64,000 nucleotides of DNA from Pleurotus ostreatus/Saccharomyces cerevisiae fusant (Eukaryota > Opisthokonta), in the NCBI GenBank assembly GCA_024196135.1, contig JAMQCK010000022.1:113443-177442 (forward strand), written 5' to 3'. Shown piece after piece: positions 46,616-57,937 of this stretch. Both the position numbers and the translations under genes were made by a program. The notes below the pieces were generated by a model that did not search any database, was not told the origin of the DNA, and worked only from the letters and a program-made list of their open reading frames with translations. Numbering within the stretch: position 1 is the first letter of the stretch; every line of letters starts with the position of its first letter.

Positions 46616-48904
46616 ATGAACTAGAGTATGATGTATCCTACGGTCTTCTCGTAATATGTTTGTTTCGTTGACACTAGCTAGCTTGTAGCACACTCTCGCG
46701 CCCAGCGCAAATGGCAGCGCTCAGACTTGTCGGCCATAGCCGAGCGACGAACTTGATGGACTGAATCCCCTTTTTACGAGACCTGCTCGAGCTTGCGAGA
46801 GCTCTCGTTTTACCTGACCGGGATTCATCACCATCAGACGTCCAAGCGGCGCATCAAACTTATCTCCGAGAGGAGTTGTTGGAGTCATCTCTTCACCTTC
46901 TTTAAGCATGTATCGTTTCGATAAAATTCGAACAAGTCCCCGAATAAGATAAAGTCTGTATCCTGCGTTTTCAAAGCTATCTGGTTTCTAGAAGCTGCGC
47001 TTCTTGCAGGACCTTAGCACGTGCGGGACCGGCCCGAATCTGCCTGCACAGCCACAACGCTCGACAGGCCCTTTCAAGCTTCAAAAGCGACTGTCTCCCG
47101 CTACCTAAATCAATCAAAATATTCGTGCATGCTCCTGAGGTACTCATACATCCTTAGGTACAATTTTATGCGCTTAACAAACCTTCATGAATACCTGTAC
47201 GTCCTTGGGAGTCTCCGCGCGGCGCGCGACCGTCGGTGATCGGCCCGGTATTGATCTTTTCCTCTTGCTTGCAGTCTTCGACCATCACCGCGGTCCTCCC
47301 TCCTTCGGAGTCCTTCCCCTCGCCGGCTTTAACCATCACACCCCTTTCCCCTTGTCCCTCAAGACAGTAACACTGACTCTCTCGGCGCTCGGCCCGTCCG
47401 ACAACACGATTGCGGTGAAGCGCAAGGAGGCGGGGAGAGGTGCGTGATCTCAGCCCCTCCAGCTACAACGGTCTTCGCTAACGTTTTACACGCGTCCGCT
47501 TACACGGACAACACGGCGGCACACGCATGGCCACTGTCGGTCGCCTTTTCCCTGCGATATCCGCCCTCAGAAGTTTGAAGGCGTATGGAGATCGCTTGAG
47601 GCGCGGCCAGCGCCTCGAGCAACTCCTTCACGATACGCGGCCAGGCCCGCGACAGTCCAACCCGACCGCGACCCTGGCGTGCACCCCTCCACACCACTCA
47701 TCTTCCTCTCGCGTCGCACGCAGAGACCACGACCATCTTTGGCATAAGCAGTCCTCTGCGCGTGATATGCGTAGAGGATATATGTAGAGTGTGATAGCGC
47801 GATCGTCGCGGCCTGGGCGGTGGCATGCTGCGCGGCAAAGGCAGAAGCGCGCCGCCTCTCTCTTCTCGCCCTCATCCGCGTCGGGAAACACCCCGGCTAT
47901 CGACGACGGCAACGCCGAGTACGCTCTTCCCCTCGCGTCTGTCTCAGCCTCGCCCTGCCCCCCCTTACATCGCGTGCTGCACCCTACCTTCTCTTTTACG
48001 ACCCGCACCTCTCCCTTCTCCAGCAGTGGGGGATGATTACTTTCCCCTTCCACGCTTCGCTTCCGCGCACGGTATGCATTGCGCGTTGCCTCTCTTTTAC
48101 CGTTCCCGTTCCCCTTTCCCTTCACTTGTTTGCCCCAGTGTTCGCTATACAGCGTGTACCTGGTTTTTTCAGCCCTCTTCTATCTCCCGCGACGCGTCCG
48201 GACGCGTACTCGACGAGTGAGAGGCTGATTGCTCTCGCGCGCGATGCGCATCCCACGTGATCTGCGTATGGTGCCACCCTTGTTCCCTCTTCTACTATTC
48301 TCCGCGGATCTACGCGCACACGACGGCTTAGGCACCCTTGTTGCGCTGAGTCCCAACCAAGCCAACTTGCCCTCACGGCAAGCGTAAACGCGCTCACTAC
48401 GTATCAAACCCCTTCCTTCCCTCTTCTCTCGACATATCGCTTTGCCTCCCACTCGACCTACGCGATCGATTGGGGTGGCGATAACTCTACACATTATCCT
48501 GTGATGCTGTATTGCAGACTTTCAATGTTTGTACGTATCCGTCACAAGCTATATATGCGTAGTTTTCATGCAAGAGAGCCTTCAGACAGCGCTACGGTGC
48601 GGTGTGCGCACTTGCAGTGCTCGAAGTTCAACAGTATGAGGCCTGTGCAGATGATGTACACGACCGGCTTTCGAATTTGGCTTTTTCCGAATGCTGCTCA
48701 CTCGCAGGTCTCGTACATGCCGAATGGCCACTTTACTAGTGGAAGTGTCGCGCTCTTTTCATGCACGGTCACCATCGTGCGGGGTCCATGACTCTATTGT
48801 TCGGCTACATTCTCTGAAGCTATTCGGCCACGGTCCTGCCGCACATATAAGTCGTGTTCTGTGGTCTCACTCATCTTCTTTGCTCTCCTCTCGCCCTCTA
48901 CACG
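46616..48904. other. Long intergenic region, no gene recognised
   Basis: About 2.3 kb. The part 47250-48500 is strongly pyrimidine-rich on the plus strand (CTCTTCTCGCC, CCCTTCCCTCTTCTCTCG) and could be long untranslated or promoter DNA. One frame at about 47260-47447 ends in a plausible donor (GAGAG|GTGCGTG), but no continuing exon was found. A TATAAG at 48846-48851 is 54-59 bp before F-box 2. No RNA gene was recognised. Confidence 0.4.
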
Positions 48905-50365
48905 ATGACCCGGCGACCGATGATTCGACAAAACGCCGTGCCCGCCCAGCACCTATTTTCTCTCGAGATACTTCGCGAAGTCTTCCGCTACGCTGTCGAG
49001 GGCTACCGCTCTGCGGTTGACGGCGGTACATCTCCGCTTCGTCTGACGCACGTCTGCGTTTTGTGGCGCGACATGGTCCTCGCTTCGCCCCGTCTCTGGA
49101 CGCATCTCCGGATCCCATGCCCCCATCGCGGCCAGGGCCCACATGAAGATTGCGTCCGGATGTGTAACACATGGGTTGAGCTCAGCGGGGAGCATGACGT
49201 CTCGATCGAACTGCCGCGCTACGAGGAGGACTCGTGTATGACTGGTCTGCTGGCCGAACGGGTATTAGCGCTGGAGTCCAACGCGGAGCGGATTACCAGG
49301 CTCGATCTCCATCTCCCTGGAGAGGAGGGAAAGCCCGGCAGAAACTCACTGCTGAGCTTCCTCACCTTGCCTGACGATAGCTTCCCCGCCCTCAGAGACC
49401 TGCGCCTCATCATCGAGTTCACCCTCAGCTGTACGAACACTGTTGTCACGTCTTTCGATGGCTGTGTGGAGCATATCAGTCTCGACTACTCCTGTGACGA
49501 GCAAGGAGATAAAGGACCAAGCGACCTGTTCGAACTGCAGTGGGACTTCATTGAATCGCTGGACCTGCGATTCAACTTTTACAGGTCGCCCGGCCTTGCC
49601 ACGGAATTTGTGTCAGCTCTCGACGATATCAGGCGCCTCACCATCACGATCGACACCTTTGACGACTTCACTGCCCGGGAGTCGTTGACTTCCCCCGACA
49701 GAATCAGACGTTTGATAGATCTGCAATACCTGGAGGTGAAGTCTCGCTGCCTCAACGATACGGACAGCGAGAAACCATTCTGGGAAGCCTTTTCGTCCCC
49801 CAAACTCGAGACGCTTGTCGTCCGTGCGAGTGATCCGAGCATGGTCCATTGCGGTATCTTCGACAGCGAACACTTCAGGACGACATCGCTCTCCAAACTG
49901 CGCGTCCTGCGCATTCAAGATTATGAAGTCGTACCATGCGAGGGGGTGATCCAGGTTCTCAAGTCGACGCCCATGCTGGAAGAACTGGCCTGCTGCCTAC
50001 TCGTCGGGGATCATCTCGCCCTTTTCCAGCAGCTTGCACACCCGACCACCCTCGTCCCCCGCCTTCGAAAGGCTGATTTCAACCACGATTGCTACAAAGA
50101 ACCGGACTTCAATGCCGTTGTTCGGGGCATAGAGGTGTTTCGACGCGGGCGGTGGGGGGACGCCAGCTCGCCGCTGAAAGACGTGATTATTTATGCAAGC
50201 TCGGACGATTACGAGTTCGAGCCGGCATGGGTGGACTCACTGAGGGAGCTGCCGAGCCTGGATGATGCGAACTGGAGTGTGGGACCGGTGAGCGAGATTA
50301 TGGATTGCGATACACTATGTGAGGATTTGGCAAGCGTTTCCTTGTCGACCTCGATGGATTTGTAG
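48905..50365 (+). CDS. F-box protein with leucine-rich C-terminal region, copy 2
   Basis: An intronless 486-residue paralogue. F-box-like segment FSLEILREVFRYAVEG...LRLTHVCVLWRDMVL (about residues 17-60), then PRLWTHLRIPCPHRGQGPH as in copies 1 and 3, and CMTGLLAERVLALESNAERI aligned with the same block in the others. LRR-like stretches follow, including SLSKLRVLRIQDYE and TPMLEELACCLL. The frame extends 17 codons upstream without an ATG, so the ATG at 48905 is the first possible start; TATAAG lies 54-59 bp before it. Probable SCF substrate adaptor, target unknown. Confidence 0.8.
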   Translation: MTRRPMIRQNAVPAQHLFSLEILREVFRYAVEGYRSAVDGGTSPLRLTHVCVLWRDMVLASPRLWTHLRIPCPHRGQGPHEDCVRMCNTWVELSGEHDVSIELPRYEEDSCMTGLLAERVLALESNAERITRLDLHLPGEEGKPGRNSLLSFLTLPDDSFPALRDLRLIIEFTLSCTNTVVTSFDGCVEHISLDYSCDEQGDKGPSDLFELQWDFIESLDLRFNFYRSPGLATEFVSALDDIRRLTITIDTFDDFTARESLTSPDRIRRLIDLQYLEVKSRCLNDTDSEKPFWEAFSSPKLETLVVRASDPSMVHCGIFDSEHFRTTSLSKLRVLRIQDYEVVPCEGVIQVLKSTPMLEELACCLLVGDHLALFQQLAHPTTLVPRLRKADFNHDCYKEPDFNAVVRGIEVFRRGRWGDASSPLKDVIIYASSDDYEFEPAWVDSLRELPSLDDANWSVGPVSEIMDCDTLCEDLASVSLSTSMDL

Positions 50366-50681
50366 TAGGTTTGAGAATTAGGTGAGTGTACGTGCGATGG
50401 AATGTAGTAATATACTATATCGTAGAGTATCAGCTGTAAAACGTAGATTATGTACAGGATCTTTGGAAGCTATGATACAAGGTTGCGTGCGTGTATATGA
50501 GATACGCGAGTGTCAACGAGACGACCCGCGTCGGAGATCCTTGAAGGACGTGTATGTGATGATTCCATGAGGGATGTGGATAGGGATCCATGGGAGACGT
50601 GTATATGATGGAAAGAACCTACGAGCCTTGGATACAGATCTGCAAATTCGGTTTGGCAGGAACGCGAGACGGACGAGAAAC
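50366..50681. other. Intergenic region between F-box 2 and the small coiled-coil gene
   Basis: 316 bp between two convergent stops. AT-rich and purine-rich, with loosely repeated GATG/TGTATATGA phrases (50540-50615). Probably 3' untranslated sequence of both genes. Confidence 0.45.
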
Positions 50682-51325
50682 CTACAGCGACTTCGCCCGC
50701 CGTCGCTCGTCGCTCAGCTGCTTTGCGAGTTCGGCCATGCGCGTGCTGGCAAAATCGGGTAGCGTCGAACTTCGGGTCGGCTGAGCGTGTTCTGAACGTT
50801 CGGACTGACGTTCTGTGGGTGAGCTAGTCAATAACGGGCGACTTCAAGTTACCGGGGAAACGAAGATCATTGTGAGGTAAATATGCCTACCTAAGATATC
50901 CATCCGTCGAACGATGGAGGAGAGCTTCGCGGTCGCCTGCTCTCGTCGCGTCCTGACAGCCGCAACGAGTCCCTCCTAATGAGGCAAGCGACATCAGTGA
51001 TAGCTCGGGCGTACGAAGGACATGATGCACGGACCGTGACCTGTGTTCGTCCCCGAGCGCAGTCGCGGAGGAAGCGGCTGGCGGACTGGACGAAGTAGAG
51101 CTCAGAGAGGGCGGCTTCGTGAAGTATAGTGAGCTAAGAGGCGGGAGTGAGTATAGCTGTGGAGTGCAAGAAACTCAGCTGCGTAATGAATGCACGCACC
51201 TGCTCATGAAGAGAGCATCCAGTGAGCTTGGTATCGAGACGCGAAAGAGACTGGCGGACACCTTCGAAGGGGTCGTTGAGGCTGCCGCGCAAAGCAAGAG
51301 GGCTGATAGGGCGGCGTATTGCCAT
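50682..51325 (-). CDS. Small helical/coiled-coil protein, unknown function
   Basis: A spliced gene whose exons are too short to stand out: minus strand 51325-51200, 51133-51041, 50975-50891 and 50812-50682, giving 144 residues. All four exons join in phase through introns of 65-78 bp ending in TTAG, TTAG and ACAG. The joined protein is amphipathic and helical: GVRQSLSRLDTKL, HEQLTILHEAALSELYFVQ, AVRTRREQATAKLSSIVRRM and, after a Ser/Glu-rich linker, STRMAELAKQLSDERRRA at the C-terminus. Size and heptad pattern suggest a small subunit of a larger complex (BLOC-1/BORC, kinetochore or tethering type), but no family is recognised. The second donor (GTCACG) is unusual, so this is a model needing transcript support. 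Confidence 0.55.
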
Positions 51326-52469
51326 TCGTAATGAGGGAAGAGACAGTCCTGGACAGAAAGTGGACGCCGTGGATAAGAGACACGTCGAGTACTTGCCGTC
51401 AGCAGTAGGGGGCTAAGCTGGTGATGACAGCACGACTGGGTGGCGGCGCGAGTCCAGCGCGGCGCAGACAGTCGGCACCCAGCTTATAAGGGAGCCCTGC
51501 GGATAGGAGGTCGGCCCATTACGGAGAGCGAGAGCTTCGTAAAAACGCGGGGGATGCTCCCGTGGTCTCGGAGGAAAATCGCTGGGCGACCGAGGCTTGC
51601 GGGTTTGTAGTGCGGGGCCAAAGGATATTTTGGCGTAAGGAAGCCCTTGGGAAGAGGTCTTCAGAACGGGAGACCATAATTATGGTCGCCATGAAGTCGA
51701 AGGGTAATAGACTGCCGAATATGAGAGGGACTTGATGCGTGAACTCTGGCGGCGCATAGACGAAAAGAAAGCTGCCGTCGGCCGATGCCGCGCGGATCTT
51801 GCCGATCAACGCATTTCCCACGGTTCGAGTGCGCTTGGCACCCATATCTTTTCCTTTTCTTTGTCGTTCAGCTCGATAGTACAGCAATAAAACCCTGAGG
51901 ATCTTATCTAGAAGTATTCCCTTGAGTTGCATCAACCCTGCAACCAGTGTCATACGATATGGTGCTTTTCTGAAGAGCTGGCACTATGAGGCGCGGATGA
52001 GTTTCTACTCCTCTGGGCACCTGTCCTCCGTAATCACCTAGTGAAGAATACAAGGAAAATGAGACAAGGCACCGGATAACGAGCGATGGAGCAGGCATTT
52101 AGGGCCCTAGGGAAGCGAGGAAACGCTTACGAGGACTTTAGATGCCGTTCCGCCGATCTACGCGGGCTGCGCATGATCGAGACGCTGGATGCGCCTGGAG
52201 CCTCGTACTCGAATAGCAGCAGGCCCTGATATGGTTGGCATGTCTGCGCGAGGACTCTTAGCGCTCATGAACGGCCACAAGGGAATCATGACGACAGTTG
52301 AACATGAACGCCCGTGACGACCACGTGCCGTTTGATGGATGATGGCACGGTGCTCGATCCAGCAAACAGTGATTTAGACTGTACACTCACGTTCGCCCTC
52401 TTACACGGGGCCGAGCCCGCGAACAGCGGCGGCAGCACACGAACTCACGAATTGGATGAGGGAGAAGAG
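51326..52469. other. Intergenic region, possible gene remnant
   Basis: 1.14 kb upstream of the 5-phosphatase gene. A minus-strand frame at 51519-51953 is open for 144 codons, with an amphipathic start (LMQLKGILLDKILRVLLLYY), but it has no family match and no convincing partner exons. It could be a decayed gene or chance. The right end must hold promoters for the phosphatase. Confidence 0.35.
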
Positions 52470-55400
52470 ATGGACAAGAGGCCGCTCGTTGCCATGTCCA
52501 CCGATGGCGGGATCCCGAAAGGTGCGTCGCGTCTTTGACTGAGGTGGGGCGCGGAGGCTCATGTCCGCCTGCGCAGTCGTCGTCGAGGATCTGCCATCTC
52601 CCCTCTTTTCCGACTCCTTTCTCTTCACCCGTCTCCACGGAATCATCCCTTCTCGCCCCGCCACGCCCTCACGCCAACGCCGCGACTCGGCGGTCAAACC
52701 ACCCGCTCCGCCCACCCCCACACAGACGACCGCCAAATCCTTCCAGAATGTCTTCACCGACGCGCCCTTACCACAACCGCGCGAGAAGACCTTACCACCA
52801 CCACCGCAGATGCCCCCGCGTCGTGCCCCACCTCCACCGCCCAGGGCGCTCAAGGTCAGGGTGCTCACATGGAACATGCACAATGGTCTGCCCAAGGTGC
52901 GTCGCCAACTATCTCTAAATGTGCGCCCTCTTACCTTGTGCAGGGCGACCTTGCGGAGATCCTCGGAGACGTGCCCTCATATACGCCATACTCAACCCAG
53001 AACGAGGCCGGCCAGCCTACGTTCCCCCAACTGCCAAGCGATAATCATCACCCGTACCATATCGTCGTCGTGGCCGGCCAGGAGTGTCCGTCGGCGTCGA
53101 AAATGCCCATGGCACTCGGCGCCGGCTTTCGCTTCAACTCCGACAAGGATAGCGCGCTCCGCGTCGCACGATCAGACACCGAATCCCACATATCCACGCA
53201 CTCGCGCAAGTCGCAAAAGTACCTGTCAATATCACCAGAAGACGAATCAAGCGGCACGACGGCGGGATGGACGTCTATGATAGACGACTGGCTCTGTACC
53301 GGGCATTCTTCGGAAGCGTCGCTGCGCAAGTCTCCCAGCACGTCGAGCATCAATCGCCTCTCACACAAGCCATCGCATTCGCCACGCCCTCTCCTTCGAA
53401 GACGTAGATCATCAGAACCGATGCCCGCAAAGATGGCCGCACAAACGCGTGGGCCCTACGTGCTTCTGCAGAAGGAGCGCATGATGGGGATATACCTCGC
53501 GGTGTATATCCATCGTGACCTGTATCCCTTCGTCCGCGGCTGCTCTAAGTCTGCCGTAACGGCGGGCTTGATTGGTGGCCGCGTTGGGAACAAGGGTGGC
53601 GTGGGCATCAGTGTCAATGTCGATGGCACATCCTTGCTCTTCCTGAACGCCCACTTGGCGGGTATGTATCGATATTGATATCGTGCGTTGGTGTTCTGAC
53701 CTTTTCGCCAGCGCACGAAGGGAAGATGCACCATCGGCTGGCGAACTTGGCTAAGATCAAGGTCGTCGCTTTCATCGACGGCGTTACTAATACTGACCCA
53801 TGTTCAGAGTGAACTCGCTGTAGACGACTTCCTGAAGCCGGACGACCCGCGTGTCATGTCGGAAGACCTTACTGACAAGTTTGATTTCTGCTTCCTCTTC
53901 GGCGACCTCAAGTACGTTCTCGCTGTCCCAGACTCTGGGGCGCGTTTGACCTGCGTCGTAGCTTCCGCCTCAACATATCCCGTCTACATGCGGATTGGCT
54001 GATATCGAGGAAAGGTGGGTGTCAGAAGGACTACTCGACGGTGCTATCGAGCTGACGTTATGTAGAGTACGCGCAGGCGCTCGCCTTCGATCAGCTACGT
54101 CGCATCATGCAGACAGGGCATGCCTTCGTCGGCTTCAGCGAAGGTGCTATCAACTTCCCGCCGACCTTCAAGTACGACGTTCTCCGTACTTTGAAGCGGT
54201 CGAAGACCGGCAGCCATCCTGGACTCGAGCGCGCGAAGACCACCGGTCAGGCGAAGTCGAAGGCCGACAAGTGGGTCGGCCCAGAGCGGCGGCGCCAGCT
54301 GACCGAGGTCGAGGAGTCCAACGTCGAGCCGGAGCGGGACAGCCGGGAGGACGACAATGAGCAGGACGATGATGACGACGACGACGAGGATGAGGATGTT
54401 ATCTCCGTCAGGGCGCCGTCCATGGCCAGCTCGATGTGGATGTCCGTCTTGTCGTCCAAGCAGCTCACCGTCGATACCTCTACGGAGGCTCCTGCCCCGC
54501 CACCGAAGCTGCAGACTCCGTCGGCGTCGAAGAGCACTCATTCGCTCCATGCGGGCATCCACAAGAGCAAGAAGCGGTTGACTGCGCTGTTCTCGCCTGC
54601 TAGCCCACTGAGCCCGTCGAGATGGTCCCGGTCGCGCAATTCCTTTGGTCCGGAGCCGACGACCCCTGTCACGCCGACAAGCTACGAGTGCGATGAGGCG
54701 GCGGGGCGCTCGAAGAAGACGTCGACGAAGTCTACCGTCAGCAGCAGCGACCCGGATGAGGACGACTGCGATAAGGGTGTGTACGACTCTTCGTCGAAGC
54801 AGCGTGTGCCGAGCTGGTGAGTATTGTGGCTTCGTCGTAGCCAATACGCCGTCTGACGTCCTTGAAGGTGCGATCGTATATTGTGGAAGTCTACCGTCCT
54901 GCCAGACCCGGACCCCGAGGAAGAACCCGAATACACAAGCCGACGTACTCGTGTCGGGCAATTCCTCGCGAATGCTTTCCGCTTCTCGTCACGGTCGCGC
55001 CGCGGATCCGTCAGCTCGCTTGCCACCGCCACCGGTGTAACGTCTATCACGACCGGCAACGCTTCAGCCAACACCACACCTACGGAACAATCCCTGCAAT
55101 CACCATTGTTTTCGCATGTCGACTATACCGCCGGACCGCACTCGCCGCGCTTGGTACAGACCCCGACTGCGGCGCAGAACTCGATGGTCCGCCAACTGAA
55201 TATTCCGCGGACGACGTCGCCCCCGCCACTACGCAATGTGCGCTCGTCGGACAATGTTTTGGGGGCGAGGCTCGCGTACGAGCGGCGCAGCAACTTGAGA
55301 CGGTCGTTCTCTGCCAGCTCGTCGAAGGCGCCAACTGCGCGTCGTGCTTCGGGATCCGTCGATCTGTCGTCGCCACGCTCCTCCGACGTGTCTTCGTCCC

Positions 55401-55711
55401 ATTCACCCGAATGGACCTACCCACCTGCCCCCTCGCCCTTATCCCCCTCCGCCAACCCCATGTCCCCGAATCCCCTGCAAGCACCCGCCCCGTCGCGCTG
55501 GCGGTTCTTCACGAACATGTTCCACGACCTGGGCTCTTCGTCATCGGAACCGCCGCCGCCTACGCCAGATGCGCCGCCGCCTCAGCCACCGCCGAGGAAG
55601 GGCGACGTCGTGTGCATGAGCTATCGGACGCTGGACGACAAGCAGATGCGCAATCTGGAGGGCCGCAGCGACCATCGGCCTGTCATTGGCACGTATGCTG
55701 TGTACTGTTAG
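52470..55711 (+). CDS. Inositol polyphosphate 5-phosphatase with large insertions
   Basis: A protein of about 963 residues with an IPPc (Mg-dependent 5-phosphatase) domain acting on phosphoinositides. Exons 52470-52521, 52577-52896, 52944-53661, 53712-53761, 53808-53911, 53962-54014, 54066-54816 and 54868-55711. Catalytic motifs in order: VRVLTWNMHN, VVAGQECPS, GGRVGNKGGVGIS, LLFLNAHLAAHEGK, FGDLNFRLN, FKYD, WCDRILWKS and, near the end, GRSDHRPVIGTY. They are spread out by a Ser-rich insert after GQE, a roughly 200-residue acidic/Ser-rich insert before WCDRI (with a D/E run), and about 250 residues before SDHRPV. An alternative start at 52561 without intron 1 is possible. The 55 bp intron 1 with a CTGAC branch-like site favours the longer model; ATG 52494 is also in frame. 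Confidence 0.88.
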
Positions 55712-56371
55712 CCCCGCGACGGACAGCGCGGACTCAGGACTGGTCGCGCAGACATGCTACTTCGGTGGACCCCTACCCTACCACCCATCCTCGGACAGTT
55801 GACCGTATTTAATGTTTATCGTATTCACCTCGCGCGCTGCGGTGTAGCGCCTTGCGCGTTACGCCATGCTACTATACCGTAGACCTCCCCGGTGGTGCGG
55901 CGGGCGGCGGGCGGCGCGCCGTCGCGCAGTGGAAACAACTGTGGATATCATAATTTCTGCCCCGCGTCTTGTATATACATCTGGATAGATACTACGCATC
56001 GTACATCTCACCCGCACTACACATCGTGCATCGACGTGCACTGGTCCTATAGCCTGCCCTCACCCAACCATCGCTACGCATCGTGCACCCCACATCACGC
56101 ACTATCGCCCACCCATCGCCATTCCTTGCTGTGTTTTCCGCTCGCAAACCCGTCAACGTACCATAACTAATGCAACGCTGTCTCGCGCAATGTCCGTACT
56201 GCCTGCGCTCGAAACAGACTGTGCCTTTGTGTCGCAAGCAAGCGCGACTCAATTCAGTCTCAGTCTCGGAATCCGACTCCAACTTTCATAAGAGGAACCG
56301 TCGTTCTGATAATAGAGCGATGGAGATTGACATCAGTTGTTTTTGAGTACTATGTATGTATGCAAGTACCG
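55712..56371. other. Convergent intergenic region
   Basis: 660 bp between the stops of the 5-phosphatase and F-box 3. It has repeated CATCG/CACATCGTGCATCG phrases (55990-56120) and low-complexity pyrimidine stretches. No gene is seen. Confidence 0.5.
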
Positions 56372-57937
56372 TCAAATGAACTGACGTTCATGGTCGAATT
56401 TCCAGTCCGAGTTTCCACAACAATTGTGGACGAGGCGATCAGGATACGAATGACCTTCGACCCACGGCCCCAGCCTTAGTATCGCGCCAGCCGGACGCAG
56501 CGACTCCATTTCATCCACCCACTCCTTCTCAAACTCGTGCTTCGTGGGCATGATGTCCACCTCCCGAAGCGGTGATTCCTCGCCTGGCTTCCACCGCACG
56601 TCGATCATCGCCCGAACGCCCTGCTTCAGCGCAGCAAAGTCCTCGTCCGGCTCGCCCTTCAGGCGGTAGCAGATGGAGAACGACTTGAGGCAGCGCAAGC
56701 TGTATCTCGGCCAGATCCACTCGAAGAGGAGCGGGCGGAGCTCGACGGAGCTGCACAGGGCGAGGACTTCGAGCTGCGGGGCGTAGTCGAGAATCTCGAC
56801 CATTTTGGGCGCAGGGATCTTCCAGTGGTTGCGGATGCGGAGCTCGCGGAGGTTGCGGAGGGAGTGATGGTGGAACTGGACGCAATCGAAGAAGCGGAGT
56901 GGGAGGGGCGGGCTGTCGTCTGGGCGTTTTGAGCCGTGGTCGTTGTGGGTAATGCGGAGGGTCTTCAGGATGGGGCAGGTCATCGCATAATAGAGCCTTA
57001 TGTCGTCGTATCCGTACAGCCTGCCGTCGCGGGGGTACGTGCTCAGCTGGAGATGTTTCAAGTTGCCCAGGACGCGAATCTCGTTTGAGGGCCGGTAATT
57101 GGACAAGTACCAAACATCGAGGGAGAGAGATCGAAGGCTGGTAAGCTTTTCCAAAAAGGATCCTGTGTTGTTATCAAAGAACTCCAACGACAATGTCAAT
57201 GACTCCAGCTCGGTCCATGGAAGGTTTGGCAGAGTCCTCTGGCTAAGGTAGCCCAAACTGCCCTGAACCTTGAGCGCGAGATGTCGAAGATGCGGTGAGC
57301 TGTTGAATAATGTAATTTCCTGGCTCAACTCTCTTGACGGGAGCTTGGTGGGGAGTCGAAGACTGGTAAGGGTGGGGAACGTGCCCGACGGAAGGGTCAG
57401 AAAGCTACACATCGTCTCCGAGCTGCCCTGCTTTTCTGCGTTCGTCGCCGGGACTTTGGTTTCTGACGCACAGTGCGCCCTCTGTTCGCGAGTCTGTTCC
57501 TCCGCCTGATGCTCTGCCAGGTATAGGCCCAGTCCGACGATGCGTGACCCGTGCTTCGCGAGGACGTCCTGAGCCAGTCTTCCGGTCATGCATGACTCGG
57601 TGCCGGAAGGAAGTTCGATGGTGATGGGATGCGGGGAACTACGCTGGATCCAGTCATTGCAGAGTTGGATGCAGTCCGGATGGGGTCCTTGCCCTCGATG
57701 GGGGTAGGGAATGCGAAGGTGCGTCCAGAGACGAGGTGAGTCCATTGCAACGCCACGCCATAAATGACAAACGTGCGCTAGATGTAACGGCGAGCATGCG
57801 AGGACCACGTTGAGTTCATGGCGCGTGCTTTCGACGTAGTACGAAAAAACTTCGGTGAGCAATTCGACGGGGAGCTGCAGAGGGTCGCCACAATGGTGTT
57901 TCAGTATAACAGATTTGGCAATGTCGGGAGGCGCCAT
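56372..57937 (-). CDS. F-box protein with leucine-rich C-terminal region, copy 3
   Basis: An intronless 521-residue protein. N-terminus MAPPDIAKSVILKHHC, then F-box-like LQLPVELLTEVFSYYVES and LHLAHVCHLWRGVAMDSPRLWTHLRIP, followed by YPHRGQGPHPDCIQLCNDWI shared with copies 1 and 2. LRR-like segments follow (LTSLRLPTKL, LESLTLSLEF, LRSLSLDVWY, LKTLRITHND, LRNLRELRIRNHW). A Glu/Gln-rich insertion (AEHQAEEQTREQRAHC) sits after the first block. The frame is open another 105 codons upstream, but MAPPD is the ATG that precedes the F-box by the usual distance. Divergent from OYE copy B, mirroring the OYE A/F-box 1 pair. Confidence 0.82.
   Translation of the reverse strand: MAPPDIAKSVILKHHCGDPLQLPVELLTEVFSYYVESTRHELNVVLACSPLHLAHVCHLWRGVAMDSPRLWTHLRIPYPHRGQGPHPDCIQLCNDWIQRSSPHPITIELPSGTESCMTGRLAQDVLAKHGSRIVGLGLYLAEHQAEEQTREQRAHCASETKVPATNAEKQGSSETMCSFLTLPSGTFPTLTSLRLPTKLPSRELSQEITLFNSSPHLRHLALKVQGSLGYLSQRTLPNLPWTELESLTLSLEFFDNNTGSFLEKLTSLRSLSLDVWYLSNYRPSNEIRVLGNLKHLQLSTYPRDGRLYGYDDIRLYYAMTCPILKTLRITHNDHGSKRPDDSPPLPLRFFDCVQFHHHSLRNLRELRIRNHWKIPAPKMVEILDYAPQLEVLALCSSVELRPLLFEWIWPRYSLRCLKSFSICYRLKGEPDEDFAALKQGVRAMIDVRWKPGEESPLREVDIMPTKHEFEKEWVDEMESLRPAGAILRLGPWVEGHSYPDRLVHNCCGNSDWKFDHERQFI

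Noticed and set aside
47187..47447. Possible exon ending in GAGAG|GTGCGTG
   Set aside because: The donor looks real, but no acceptor and continuing exon with coding character could be found downstream.
51519..51953. 144-codon minus-strand frame with a hydrophobic start
   Set aside because: A faint resemblance to basidiomycete membrane-protein families was considered, but adjoining exons could not be found and helices are poorly formed. At most a decayed remnant.
54095..54961. 288-codon minus-strand frame across the 5-phosphatase
   Set aside because: Arg-rich antisense shadow of the acidic and Ser-rich inserts; it spans a real intron and has no family features.
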